Assembly (NCBI GenBank): GCA_963693315.1 | Contig: OY856188.1 | Location: forward strand, 161,301,058 to 161,365,057 | Origin: Diogma glabrata | Lineage: Eukaryota > Arthropoda > Insecta > Diptera > Cylindrotomidae | Length of the DNA: 64,000 nt | Direction of reading: 5' to 3' | In this document: one piece after another, positions 46,230-58,296 of the stretch | Layout of the letters: the number at the start of each line of letters is the position of its first letter | How positions within the stretch are numbered: position 1 is the first letter of the stretch | Program-made: the position numbers and the translations under genes | Notes under the pieces: generated by a model | What the model was told of the DNA's origin: nothing | Databases searched by the model: none | The model's input: only the letters and a program-made list of their open reading frames with translations

Positions 46230-47040
46230 TTATTAATTATTCGAAAATACAATACCAACTAGAAAAGGAACGAATTTGGGTAAATAGAAGGAATATAGGA
46301 GTATATCTCCATATCTATCATAATTCTTTATTGAAGAAAAACGTGTTCTAGACAGAGTTGTGAAAACTTGACCATTTTTGATTTTCCTGAAACTTGGCAT
46401 ACTGGTATAAGTAGTATGGACAAAATAAAAAATACAACTTATTTTAAAATTTTTTAAAAGTGCATAGTTTGAGCATAGGGGGCACGGCACACCAACATGC
46501 ATGAAAAATGAAAATTCTGCCAATCAGATGTTACTTTGAAATTAAATTGCTCATACCGATTTCATCAAATTTTTTTTTGTTTGATAGATGATTAGTTAGT
46601 CCTTTGAAAAAAAAATTAATTTATTGTTTTTATAATTAATTTTTAAATAAAAATATTAAAAAAACTTTTTTAAAGATGGCGCTAGGGTCGCAGATCAATT
46701 GGAATTCAATTAATTTTTTTTCTGAAAATACTTCTATCCTTACTCTAAAATTAACTCAGAGGTTTTAATTTTTGTTCTTGAGATATTTAATTTTAAAGAT
46801 TTTTAGTACGACTGAAATTCGAATTTTTTTTCATTTTTTCAAACAACCTCCATTAACAAAAAATTTTAAAATCAATTAAATTTTAACTTTTTTTTTTTAA
46901 ATATAGCTCTAACCTTACTTTAAAATATATCAAATTTACAAAGAGGCGTTAATTCGTGTTCTTGAGATATTTAATTTTAAAGATTTTTAGTCCGATTAAA
47001 ATTCTAATTGTTCATTATTTTTTCGAACAATTTATATCAT
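46230..47040. repeat. repeat block with about 180-bp internal duplications
   Basis: The segment 46690-47040 contains two diverged rounds of: Thr-rich CTT(A/T)CTCTAAAAT-like words, then TTCTTGAGATATTTAATTTT, AAAGATTTTTAGT and C(A/T)AAATTCGAATT-type words. The preceding part (46230-46690) includes a 96-codon minus frame with no motif and the phrase AAGATGGCGCTAGGGTCGCA. Probably a dispersed repeat. Confidence 0.35.
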
Positions 47041-47301
47041 CAAAAAATTTTAACCACTGAAATTAAATGACTGACATTTTCTTTAAATGAGTGAGACACA
47101 ATTTGGTCATTCTATTAAAATATTCATTCTCAAAAGAACCGTTTCCTTATGCACGAATCAAGACGAATTTTTTAAATTTGTATTGATAATAAATTTAATG
47201 GAGTAAATTAATCTCAGAGAACACTCGAAAAGATAGTCATATATAACTATTTTAATAATCTGATTCGTGACCACTACTTTTAATGGTAACAAAATAATCA
47301 T

Positions 47302-49293
47302 TAGTGTTTGCAAATTTAGCGACATTTTTATTTACCGGTAATACGGTAAAAAACTTTAAAAAAACGGTTAACCGGTATTTTACCGAAATAATAAACTTTG
47401 ATCTAACTATTTTAAATTATTATTTATTAGTTTAAGCAAACTATTTGTAACTTAAATTGGCGTGTAATACTAAATAATTTAAAAATTTAAAAATAATTCA
47501 TATCTTGAAATTTTTTAAGGATTTGGGTATTAATATATTGGCGTAAGAAACACGTTGTCTCTAAATTGTTATCATACAAATTTGTTGTCGACCTTAGTTT
47601 AGTGCAAATCATGCTCGATTTCGACACTTGTTGCTCGTATGGTATATAATTTATTAAAAGCTTTCTCTAAATATTTGCCACGAATGTTTTGTTCTTGGAA
47701 AAAGTCAATATAACTTTTAATAATATTTGTGAATCCCTTAGGTCATTTTTCAGTACTGCTTTCCAAAAAATGTTTTTTCATTTTCTGTTCATTTGTACTT
47801 TGCGACTATTCTTTTATTGTTAATTCTGACATCGCTAATATGGACGCACTTGGTCGATCACAGGAAGTGCATACTTCTGAATCAGTTTCAGATCCATCAT
47901 TGAAAGCAAAATGTTTAATTAATTCAACAATTTTTTTATCTAGGGCTTTTTTGCTTTATTAAAAATTTTATACATGCATAATTTAATGCACATTGTATGT
48001 ACTTTGCATACAAGTATGCACATTGCATACTTTAATGGCATTTAAATCATCGGGATAGTGCAAAATATTTGAAAAATTTGATACGTATATTTCTAACGAG
48101 AACTTCTTAAAATCTTTAAATATGAATGTTTTTTGTGAACCAAGTTCATCTAACATAAATTTTATTGTTATATCATAAACACAGATTTACGTCATATCGA
48201 CACTGCCCTTACAGCAACTATATTGCGGCAAGAGCTTATAACTATAAGTTAGACGATTTCATTGTCTGAAAAGTTTATATCAGATTGAATGGAAATTAAA
48301 CTTTTCCTAATTTCACGTTCAACTTTACAAAATCTTTCTAATATTGCAAAAAGGCTGCTTGATCTACAATCTAGAATCAAGAAAACTTGTTTTTTCACAT
48401 TTTTACCATGTTTTTGTAGGTTGTCTTTCTTTATTGGTAATTTGCGAAACATTACAACTTTTCTAATTTTTGCTATTACGGAACTTATTTCGTCATACTA
48501 AACATGAACAACATAAAATGGTACCGCAAATAATACTGCAAAATTTTCTTCGTCTTAAAAAGGTCTGTTTCTTCAAAGGATCTATTTCCCCTACATGAAT
48601 ATTGCTGATGCTTCTTATATAAAATATTTACAACCGTTAGCTAATTGAAATAAACACAATTGACGATAAGCATTAATCAAATCTTCTACTTTTCTCCTAA
48701 CGGCAGCGTCAACAGTCGTAATTGAATCAATGTTCTATTAAGTTTGAACATTAGAAAATGTTGGTCAACAGCGTTAAACATTTATCAGATGGCAAGAACC
48801 AGATTCCAAAAGCAGTATTTGCATTGAACGGACGAACATCATGTATCTACGATTTTTTACTTGCGGTAAACTGTTAGAATATTAAATAGAAATAATGAAA
48901 AACTTGTGAGTAGTTAAACTCAAATAACTAGATGAATAATAAGAATATTTTAATTCTGAAACCAGTTTTGGGTTCCTCTAATTAAACGTTAAGATATTTA
49001 ATCAGAAAAAATTTTACGTGTTTCGTGGAGAGAAATAGGAATATTTCGCCGTATCTTTTGAGTGATTTCTTGCTTGGATTTTTTCATGTCGTAAAATATG
49101 TTTGGTTAGGTCCAGTTTATGCTATTTTATTAAAAATGAACTAATTTTCTTCAAAATATCATAATTATTAACTTATTAGCATAATAAGCATAAATATAAG
49201 TTTGGTTAATTTTTACCGAAACCGGTAAAAACTTAGAAATTTACCGGTTTTTGTTTTGGGCTATTTACCGGCTAACCGGTATTGCAAACCCTA
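47302..49293. mobile_element. hAT-like transposon, decayed
   Basis: The left end TAGTGTTTGCAAATTTA (47302) and the right end, read inverted, TAGGGTTTGCAATACCGG (to 49293) are imperfect TIRs. Both are followed by clusters of ACCGG/CCGGT words (subterminal repeats). Flanking 8-bp repeats ATAATCAT (47294-47301) and ATAATTAT (49294-49301) match at 7 of 8. Size 1992 bp. The minus strand holds hAT transposase remnants. Confidence 0.75.
47560..48900 (-). pseudogene. hAT transposase relic
   Basis: The minus frame 48249-48452 reads KKQVFLILDCRSSSLFAILE and RFCKVEREIRKSLI, similar to the D-x-x-T-R-W-x-S(S/T) block and following helix of hAT transposases (here the Thr-Arg-Trp is degraded to Arg-Ser-Ser). 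Near 47600-47700 on the minus strand comes QEQNIRGKYLEKAFNKLYTI, then RATSVEIEH, resembling the C-terminal dimerisation region. Stops and frameshifts separate the blocks. The plus-strand frames here are shadows. Confidence 0.5.
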
Positions 49294-49588
49294 ATAATTA
49301 TAATCAACTATTGTATTATAATTATTTATTGTTGAACAAAATTATAACATATCTATAGTATTGTATAGTTATGATTAGTTTGTTGAAAAATATAATTATT
49401 CTGTAGTTTACTTTAACTATTAAAATAGTAAATTTTAACTATTTTACAACAAGCTAAGTTTCTATTTTGTAGTAGATTTCGACTATAAAAATATTAAATA
49501 CTAACGATTTTATAACAATCAAAACGACAATTTTGTATTGTAGATTTCATCTATTAAAATAGTAAATTCAAAAATTAAAGTGACTATT

Positions 49589-50886
49589 ACTTCGGTCTGA
49601 AAGACCTAAGTATTACAATCATGAGCCAAAAGTGAAATTCTTACCCCCACTTTTTTTGACATTTCTCGACGTTTTAGGACCTACTGATTCTAAAAAAGCA
49701 CAAAAAAAATGTATGTCTGTCTTCCGGCCGGCCGTCATTACCTACGCTGCAGGGAAAACCGCTGAAGGGATTTCAAAAATTTTTTTTCTAAAAATAGGTA
49801 TACTCAAGGGACAGGTACGAATGGCCGCTGTGTTCGATAAATGTACCGGAAGTGTGTCAAAAATCATTATGTGTGCCAAAAATAGCAAATTTTCATATTT
49901 GTGGCTTAAAAAACGTTCATTTTAAGTGATTACGAGTAGGAACATTGAATTTGGAGAAATTTTGATAGTAGGGATTTGTATGTGAGATCAAAAACTAGAT
50001 TATTGCATTATAAGTTTGTCAAAAAAATAATGTCAAGTGTGTCAAAAATTGATTTCATTTATTTTTTTAGCCAATTTTTTGGAAAAAAAAATGTAGCTGT
50101 TTTTATGACGTAAATGTAATTGAAAATGAAATTGGACATGGAAATTTTTGAATTTGTTGTAGTTTTTGAAATATTTTTGGAATTTTGAAAAAAGTTTGTA
50201 TTTTTGATTTTGTAATAATTTTTGCAATACTTTTAGAATTTCGGAAAAAATTTTAATTTTTGATTTTGTAAGAATTTTTTGAATATTTTTAGAATTTTGA
50301 AAAATTTTAAATTTTTGATTTTATTATAATTTTTGGAATTTTGAAAAAATTTTCAAATTTTGATTTTGAATTAATTTTTGCAATATTTTTAGAATTTTGG
50401 AAAAAGTTTGAATTTTTAAGAATTTGGAATATTATTGGAATTTAGAAAAAGTTTAAATATTTGATTTTATTCTAATTTTTGGAATTTTGAAAAAAGTTTG
50501 ATTTTATTTAATAAAACAATATTTTTAAAATTTTGAAAGAAATATGAATTTGTGATTTTGTAATATTTTCTCGAAACGCTAAATGAAGAGGTTTTTTGAG
50601 TAGTTTGCTGAGTGTATCATCTTTTCACTAAACTATGTTAATTTGTGATCTGTTATAATTTTGCGGCAACGTATTGATGTTTCGTGTTAGTTTTGTAATA
50701 AATTTCTAAACAGAGATAAAAAATACTTGTACTTTAACAAAGAGTTATGTTTGATATACATCGCTGCCCAAAACTAAAACCATGTCCTCATAAAAGTTTT
50801 TGCCGAAAACTTAATCAAAATCCTTAACCTAGACCGAAGTCTAGATATCTCAGAGCTGTGAGATTTCAGCCCCTCCATATTTTTAA
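49589..50886. repeat. repeat E, copy 2
   Basis: Starts ACTTCGGTCTGAAAGACC. It has the near-terminal complement AGACCGAAGT at 50831-50840 and the same trailing words (TCTCAGAGCTGTGAGATTTC, AGCCCCTCCATATTTTT). It is about 140 bp shorter than copy 1, mainly through a missing GTGTCAAAAGAAAG-containing block, and the minisatellite section (50140-50570) differs in unit count. Confidence 0.7.
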
Positions 50887-52190
50887 CTTCCTAATTTGGG
50901 AAGTTATTGTTGGGGTCGATTTTCGAAATCGGAATTTTTATGATATCTTTACGTTTCATGACCTCCTGAAGCTGTTTAGACTATTTTTAGCTGGCAGTCT
51001 GTGTGTGTGTGTGTCTATGTGTGTGTGTGTGTGTATCGCTGTGTGGAGAATTTTTGCCCAACGCTTTCTCAACAACGGATGGGTCGATTTTATTGAAAAT
51101 GGCCGCAATCGATTTACCTTGTTGTACTTTAGAGCCCAGTCCTTTTCTTGCGAAATTAAATGATTTGTTTTTTAGTAGTTTCCAAAAAACTGAAAATCAT
51201 CTCTTGCAAATATCATGAGATTAAATAATGCTATCAAGGTCACGAAGCTTCCATATTGTTTGTCATCATGTCAGACATTTATAATGAGGTTTGTATAAAC
51301 AATTGCTATCTTAGGTTTTGAGATTTTTAAAAAAATGTGAAAAAACTACGTGTTTATTTTCTTTATGCAAACGCATGATATCTGGATGAAACTTTTGTAT
51401 GTAAATGAGCTGCAAACGCATCTGGGTTTACTTGAATATCAAAAACCTGAGTTATTTTCTAAATTTAACGAAAAGGTCAGAGGTTCGAGAGTAGATTGCC
51501 TGGTCAACTGTCAACCCGACCGATCAACCCGATATGAGAAGTTATTGTTTTTGGGTCGATTTTCGAAATCGAAATTTTTATAATATCTTTACGTTTCAAG
51601 ACCTCCTGAAGCTGTTTTTGCTATTTTTAGCTGGCAGTATGTATGTGTGTGAGGGTGTGTGTGTGTGTGTGTATCGTCGTATGTGGACAAAAATTTGTCC
51701 AACGCTTTCTCAACAACGGATGATCTGATTTCAAGTTCAATGGTCACAATCGATATATCCTGGCGTAACTTACAGCCCAGTCTTTTTTTTAATGAAATCA
51801 GTTCATTTATTTTTTAAGGGTTTCCAAAAAACAGAAAATCATCTCTTGCAAATATTACGAGAATAAATAATGCTTAACCTCCCATTTTGTTTGTCATCAT
51901 GTCAGACATTTATAATAACATTTTTATAAACAATGCAGTCTTACTTTTTGAGTTTTTTTAAGAAAATTTGAAAAATAGGTGTTATTTTCATTACGCAAAC
52001 GCATGAGAACTTGATGAAACTTTTGAATTAAAATGAGCTACAAACGAATCCGGGTTTATTTGAATATGGAAAATATGCTATTTTGAATGAGCTATTTTTA
52101 AAATTTGGCAAAGGAGTCGGGGAGGATGTCTGTGGTTCGTTTAGCAACTGTTTTTTAGACTTCAATAACTCTCAGTCCTGACATTTAATT
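50887..52190 (+). repeat. two tandem about 640-bp units with (GT)n
   Basis: GGTCGATTTTCGAAATCG occurs at about 50912 and 51555. Each is followed by ATATCTTTACGTTTCA(T/A)GACC, CTGAAGCTGTTT, TAGCTGGCAGT, a (GT)n run (51001-51034 and 51640-51672), CAACGCTTTCTCAACAACGG, TTGTCATCATGTCAGACATT and GCAAACGCATGA. The open frames spanning these units (50858, 51003, 51350, 51534) are incidental. A third partial unit (TGATATCTTCACCTTTCAAT) starts near 52460. Confidence 0.75.
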
Positions 52191-52746
52191 TTGTTGAAAC
52201 TTAGAGCATAAGGCATTTGTAATGTTTTTAGTAATTTTGCAACTTGTCACTTTCGGTTAAAAAACTTTATCTTATTCTTTTAAATATATCACAACAACAG
52301 CCACAGTTATTAAGTGTTTTTGCCGAATGTTTGGTAAAACTTTTTAGTTAACATGAACAAATTTGCTTTTGAGGTGTCTTGTATATAGTGGTCGGTGTTC
52401 ATCAAACAAATGCTGACCTTTTATCTTACCATAAGGTTAGGTTGTTGTGCTGGAGATCATTTTTGATATTGATCATTTTAATGATATCTTCACCTTTCAA
52501 TACCTTCTGAATCGGTCTAGACAACTTATATTAGTTTGCAGTTTGAGTGTTACTATGTTAGTAAATTTAAATATGATTAAACACTGCACGTACACATGCA
52601 AATTCTATTTAAAAAATTATTACAATTGATGTGTCGTAAAATAAATAAATATTAATTTTGCGTATTTAAGGCTTTAAAAACCCTCATTGAGCTAATATTC
52701 ACTTTTTGTTGACTTTTTTTTCAAATTTGTTTTAATATGTTTTAAT
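52191..52746. other. AT-rich interval with a partial third repeat unit
   Basis: Beyond the short match near 52460-52510 to the 640-bp unit, nothing is recognised. Confidence 0.3.
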
Positions 52747-53039
52747 ATGTGCTGGAAGTTGGCAAATGTCCAGCCCGTCCCCAAAAAGGGACCAAAATCC
52801 GATATATCAAATTATAGGCCAATAGTTTTACTATCGGTCCTATCCAAAGTCTACGAGCATAATATTAATACACACATTTCAAAATTTCTGGAAGAAAATC
52901 ATTTAATATCCGACAACCAATACGGTTTTCGAAACAAAAGATCGACTATCGATCTATTAAACTATGTAGCGCATTGTTGGAACAGCATACTTGATAAAGG
53001 TGGTGAAACATACGGTATCGCTTTAGACATCTCCAAGGC
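52747..53039 (+). pseudogene. LINE reverse transcriptase fragment
   Basis: About 97 codons of a LINE RT: WKLANVQPVPKKGPKSDISN, YRPIVLLSVLSKVYEHN, ISDNQYGFRNKRSTIDLLNY and YGIALDISKA. It is closely related to the RT at 35615-36208. Coding stops in the middle of the conserved DISKAFD motif, exactly where the LTR retroelement begins, so the LTR element inserted into an existing LINE. The rest of the LINE is outside the window or lost. Confidence 0.75.
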
Positions 53040-53612
53040 TGTTGTATAAATCTCCTTTGGTTTATACTATAAAATTAGGTTAAGAAATTACAATAATACA
53101 ACATATATGTCATAATATAGCAATATAGGTTAAGAAATTACTTAAAAATTTAAATTATCCAAAATCAACAAAATTGTATAAATAATTAAATTCGTTAAAT
53201 TGTTAATTATGCAAAAATTGCATACATCAATTTTTGTTGAGTTTTTGTTGATTTTGGGTAAATAAAATATTATAAAGAATTGGTTTTTAGTTTTTAGAGA
53301 GAGTTGATTTTTTGTTTTCGAAGAAGTACAGTTTAGTTTAGTTTTAAAGTGTAAATTTAAGTTGTCCGAAATCTAATCAGTGATTCAATTGATTCGAATA
53401 AATCCTTAAGTTGTAACTTTTTCTATAAAAATAATAATAAAACTAATATTAATAGTTAATGTTATTTATAGTTAACTAAGTGAATCTAAAGTGTTTTAAT
53501 CAGTAATTATTGAGAACCATCCACAGGTAAGGAACCACAAACACTGTTGGTACAACAAGATGAATACAACTGTACCTATATATATATGTACTTGTACAAT
53601 TAACATTACAAT
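53040..53612 (+). repeat. putative 5' LTR
   Basis: Bounded left by the break in the LINE RT fragment (TGTTGTATAAATC) and right by the primer site. About 573 bp, AT-rich, with AATAAA-type words near 53258 and a direct repeat GGTTAAGAAATTAC at 53080 and 53126. The exact ends cannot be fixed because the 3' LTR is outside the window. Confidence 0.5.
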
Positions 53613-53613
53613 T

Positions 53614-53631
53614 TGGCGCGGCCGGTATTAA
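53614..53631 (+). other. putative primer-binding site
   Basis: TGGCGCGGCCGGTATTAA follows the LTR directly. A TGGCGC start is what the 3' CCA end of a tRNA would prime. Several errantiviruses use a tRNA-Ser site of the form TGGCGCAGTCG, and this one differs within the core, so the tRNA identity is uncertain. Confidence 0.5.
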
Positions 53632-54012
53632 CCTGTGGTCTTAAAGTGGTTCGAACTAAAACCAAAATAATAAGTTTAATAATTCTATAATAAAATAAAA
53701 TAATTGTTAAGTGGGTGATAGTAAAAATTTATAAACAATTTAGAAGAACAAGCTAAAAGTTCAAAATACAGTTTTTAAAGTTATATAACATACAGTTATC
53801 AAAATTCAAAAGTATCAAGTCATCAGTCAAAAGTACAAGTACAAAATATTATACAATTGAAATAAACGTTCCGGAGCTAGAAAAAGCTGTCAATTACCAC
53901 AAAGAAATTTTACTGACAAGAAATCTTCAAGAGACTAGGAATCTATCTATCTCAGTGTAGCTATTGACGATATACAAAAAACTGAAAGCAGCTTAATACT
54001 TTTATTTAACAA
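53632..54012 (+). other. retroelement leader
   Basis: About 380 bp between the primer site and the first gag ATG; no ORF or clear structure noted. A packaging signal would be expected here but is not recognisable by eye. Confidence 0.4.
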
Positions 54013-55096
54013 ATGTCAGAGTCTAGTAAAACGGAGGAAGCAAGCAGTTCAGCTACTAGACAACGAAATCTATCCTGTAGTTCAGCTATTGACGACCGTC
54101 GAAAAAATAAAGCAGCACACAAAATTTCAGAAGGTAAGCCATCAAATTCTACTTTAAATATATTAAATAACGAATTCGAAATTGTACGCGATTTATCACG
54201 CGAAGCCGTTATAAAAAAGAAAACAAATAGTTTAGAGAATCTTAATCTGGAGTCGGTAACTCTGGACGAAGATATAGATTTAAGAGAAAGGGTAGATTCG
54301 GAAATTGCTGCCCTCGGAAATTTGAACAATAAATTAAAAGACGCGAAAAATTTAAAAATGACGAATAGTGGAACCGATGTACCTAGTTTTAATAATAAAT
54401 TAGACGAAGAGTACAATATGATAACAACCAGAGTTAAAAATATACCAAAATACAATGGTGAAATGCATGATGGACTGGAAGACGAATTTTTTAATTTTAA
54501 GCATGAATGCGATTGCGCGTACAACACCCTACCAAGCGAATACAGAACCCACTTTTTACAGTCAGTTAGGACACAGTTGTCGGGCAACGCCCTGAAACTT
54601 ATAAGTGGTATTAATTTCACAAGTTTGAAAGAACTTTATAAATATCTTTCCCGAGGACTAAAGGAAGACTCTAGCTATTTTGAGTTATATGGGAAAATGG
54701 GGTTAATGGTTCAAAGTACCCACGAATCTGTTACCGAATTCGGAGATAAAATCAACAGATTATTAAGAAAAGCAAAGGCTTTACTTTTAAAATGTGGTTA
54801 TAGTGATAGTTGTTCTGCCGGGTTGCACGAACTCGAAAGGCAGGCCATAAAATGTTTTAAACTTGGTTTAAGAGAACGAGAAGTAGCTCTTCAAATTTCA
54901 TTAGCGGAAACGGAATTTGAAACAGTGTTAGAATACGCAATAGAACTGGAAAAATTCAATAATATGCAAAACAGTTTACAGCCAAACCGAAACATACATA
55001 CTAACACAGAAATATATAATACAACCACAAATTCATATAATGCAAATCAACCTAATTTACAACAGTTTTCCAACACTTTGCCGAGAAATGATATTA
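54013..55096 (+). pseudogene. gag: gag, N-terminal part, interrupted
   Basis: The frame starting at ATG 54013 encodes about 361 residues of a Gag polyprotein: a polar, Ser/Glu-rich N-terminus (residues 1-40), then a helical capsid-like region with YNGEMHDGLEDEFFNFKHEC and LQSVRTQLSGNALKLISGI, a typical retroelement capsid segment, then a Gln/Asn-rich linker. At 55097 a DNA element begins, and the last six codons of the open frame (to 55119) derive from that element. The CCHC nucleocapsid part lies beyond it at 58297. Gag would build the particle. The minus ORF 54006-54620 is a shadow. Confidence 0.75.
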
Positions 55097-55806
55097 CACT
55101 CAGAGAATTCTGTTACTAAAAACTATCAAAATAGCCATTAGATTAATAATTTGGTGATTATTATACAGCTAATAACAACTTGTGATTATTTTCACTAATT
55201 TCGTAACAACAGCCATTATTAAACTAATATTATTTGTTCGTAATATTTACTAACAAAAAAAATTTTAATTTTAAATCTAAAAACGATAGCTTTTATATTT
55301 ATAAAAATTCTTATTGAAATAATAACATAATGGATTACATTTATATTAGGTATCCATTGGATAAATGACATATATTATTATAATAATAAAGTTGTTTTTA
55401 AAATAATATTAGGTTATCAGATTAATAATACAATCTAATTAGATAAATAACTGGTTCTTGTTAAATTAATAATAAGATGTTATTAAATTAATAATGAAAC
55501 TTATTAAATTAATAATGGAACTTATATTTTACACTTTTTAAATAAAAGAGAGCATAAATTTTTTATTAACGATTTTATTTATTTCAATTATTTTCATTTA
55601 ATTTTAAAGTATCTATATTTCACAGTTTTAATTTTAAAATAATTCATAATTTTGTTTTAAAGTATTTTTAAATTTAAATGTGACAAAAATTAAAAGAACA
55701 AAAGGAGTCTATGTGCGTATATAAAATAAAAAATATAGTAATATTTATTATATTTTACTATATTTTTTATTAATTAAAAAATAAATTTACATAGCTAAAC
55801 TAATAA

Positions 55807-57600
55807 TATATATTATTGATTTGAATTTAACAAATCAATCAACAAATTGACCGAATAATGTGCTCTTTCTTTATCGCCTTTCAATGTATAAAAATACTTT
55901 TGGATAAAATTCCAAAATTGGTTGCTGATTGCGGATATTTTAAGTTGAATAAATAAAATATTTTGAAGCACACATCAATTGCTTTCCATGTTGTATAAAC
56001 TTCATACCGTAGATTATCAAAGCACACTATTATTGGCTTTGTTATAGATCCAGTAATTAACAAAAGAGGCTGAATTGGTAATTTTTGATCCAAATACTTT
56101 TGTAACATCTCTTCATCATTTTGAACAGTTTCGCCTATAATGGCCAAACTGTTTTGAGAATATCGAACACTGTATTTCTTATAAATTTTATGCTATAAAG
56201 TTTTGTTGGTTTGACGGAGTATCTTGTGCAGTAAATACATAGTTGATAGCAGAATATCATCTAAATAATATAAAACAGAAAAATAATATCTTATTACAGA
56301 ATCTAACATTGCATATTTGTTTAATTGTTTTCACTCAAAAAATTACAAATGACATGTCCAAAAACAACGTTTTAGCTTACAACCGGGTATTCAAATACAT
56401 CAGAAACAGAAACAAAATTTCATACGAATTTGACAGCAAAAAATGATGTTGCTGTAAAATTTGAATGGAATTCTGTTTCTGTTGGACGTGATTTTCAAGT
56501 TTTTGGAGCCAAAAAAAAAAACAAATTTAAAAAACTTACTTTCTGTCATATTCTCTGTATTGCGAAGTTTTTCAACCATCTCTCTTAACTTTTCATCTTT
56601 AATTTGTTCTTCAAAAATGGACTGAGTTTTCTAGATAAATGTTGGTAATATACAACCCAAATCGCTGGCTTTCGGAAACTAGTCCAGTAACTTTATACAT
56701 CACAGTATGCGTCAAATCCGGTAGTTCTGATTTTTTGCAGACTTGTTTATGATGTTGGCCTAATGAATAATCCAAGTTTGTGACCTCGAGCGCTGACGCA
56801 ACTTTGTCAAAAATCGAAAAAACAACGAAAAAATCGTAATTTTTTAAATTTTGGTGATTATAACCCTAAAGGACTAGTTTTTAGAAAAAACTTTCTTAAA
56901 ACATTCTTAAAGTAGACTAATTTTGCTACAATATGATACTAGAATTGTCTCTGTAAACCCAATAGTTTCTGAGATTAAGCTTTTCAAAGTTTATCATTTG
57001 TTCGAACTTCAATTGCAATTTTTTGCAATTCTGTCGTTCTGAATGAATTTTCGAGTGACGTCTAAAATATTGCAAAAAATTGCGAAATTTCGCTGTTTTT
57101 TCGATTTTTTTCGATTTTTGACAAAGTTGCGTTCGGCGTTTGAGGTCACAAACTTGGATTATTCATTAGACCAACATCACAAATAAGTCTGTACAAAATC
57201 AGAACTACCGGATTTGATGCATACTACCCCATACTCTCAGGCGACAGAGTTAGTGAACTAAAAATTGCTTTAAAATAAAGGACTATCTGAAAATTTTAAA
57301 AGGAATATTATTATAATTAATTATAATTATTATATATATATTATTATAATTATAATTAAAATGTTATTGAAATATACTAATATTGAATTATTAATAACCA
57401 GTTTATACCCAAGCGGTAATTTAAATTGCTTCCATTTGGTTAAAATTGCCGAAGTTGATTTTAATCTTGAAATGTCGCTAAGTCTCAGTTGTTTAGTCCT
57501 GTCCCATGCAGACTCAGTTGTAGCCTAACTACTCTGTTCTTCGAACAAAATTTCTACATGTTCTGATGAATCTGCTTCAGGAACTGAAAAACCAATTTTT
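55807..57600 (-). pseudogene. unrecognised multi-exon gene carried by the gag-nested element
   Basis: Minus-strand blocks in order: 57600-57410 (ESAWDRTKQLRLSDISRLKS, then LTKWKQFKLPLGYKLVIN, after one stop), about 56645-56535 (SIFEEQIKDEKLREMVEKLR, then NTENMTES followed by a GTAAGT donor-like site) and 56210-55807 (YSQNSLAIIGETVQNDEEML, PIQPLLLITG, WKAIDVCFKIFYLFNLKYPQ, with a frame shift near 55920 before the end). From memory this order (W..LK.PLGY.L..., then the AIDVCFK.F..FN.KYP end) occurs in many uncharacterised invertebrate proteins. It may be a transposon-encoded accessory or a captured gene. No transposase catalytic motif was seen. Confidence 0.4.
56704..57225. repeat. foldback repeat nested in the gag-nested element
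   Basis: Arms 56704-56835 and 57092-57225 are inverted, about 85-90% alike by eye. They start AGTATGCGTCAAATCCGGTA and end near CGAAAAAACAACGAAAAAAT around a roughly 255-bp centre. It lies between two coding blocks of the minus-strand gene, probably in an intron. Confidence 0.8.
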
Positions 57601-58296
57601 TTTAACACAGAATAGACAGAACAAAAATTTACAAAGTTTCACATACCAAACGTATGAATTCGTTTACTTGCCAACTATTTGTTTTTGCTTTAAATCTTAA
57701 AATTTCTTATAGTTTAATAAAAGAATCTTATACTTTTTCAATTTTCTTAACAACACTTTTAACTTTTCACAAAACTTTTAAATATTTTTTAAAGTTGTTT
57801 ATTCAGCGTCTGGATATAAACTGTGATTCTTACCAATATTTTATTAATCGTTATTAAAAATAATAACCTAAAGCTAGATTAATGTATACTATTATTAATC
57901 TAATAACCTACGTTTTCAAAGTAAAAACGTCGATGATTAATCTAATAAAATTATTAAAAGTATCTACATAAGGTTATTAAAATTAACTACAAAAATAATA
58001 ATTTATGTTTTTATTTTAATAGCTCTACGTTAATCACATAATTTTTTATTTGATTGTCTGAATTCATCATTTTAATAAGAATTGGTTATTAGTTTAATCA
58101 ACCGTTGTGATTTTTTTAACAATATTGACCGTATTTTTATTTTGATAAACATTTTTATTAAAATAATAACAAAAAGTATTAATCGAACGAATATGGCAAT
58201 TACTTTAATAAAAAACGTTATTAGATTGATAAAATAGCTTATTACACATTTTTAAAACGGGCGGTTATTAAATTTACTAACAAAATTCTCTGGGTG

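Larger units (their letters stand above)
55097..58296. mobile_element. DNA element nested in gag, TA target
   Basis: The left end CACTCAGAGAATTCTGTTA and the right end, read inverted, CACCCAGAGAATTTTGTTA are imperfect TIRs of about 20 bp. TA flanks both sides, and removal of the element plus one TA is the length (1 modulo 3) required by the gag frames on either side, which supports a 2-bp TA duplication. Subterminal DNA on both sides is packed with TTATTAAT/ATTAATAA words. Inside is a minus-strand spliced-looking gene (55807-57600) with a nested foldback. The ends resemble those of 14657-18913. Confidence 0.8.

Noticed and set aside
46233..46523. 96-codon minus frame as a membrane protein
   Set aside because: Hydrophobic composition follows from AT richness; no motif, and the region looks like a dispersed repeat.
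54006..54620. 204-codon minus-strand ORF opposite gag
   Set aside because: Antisense of a long, motif-bearing gag frame; no independent features.
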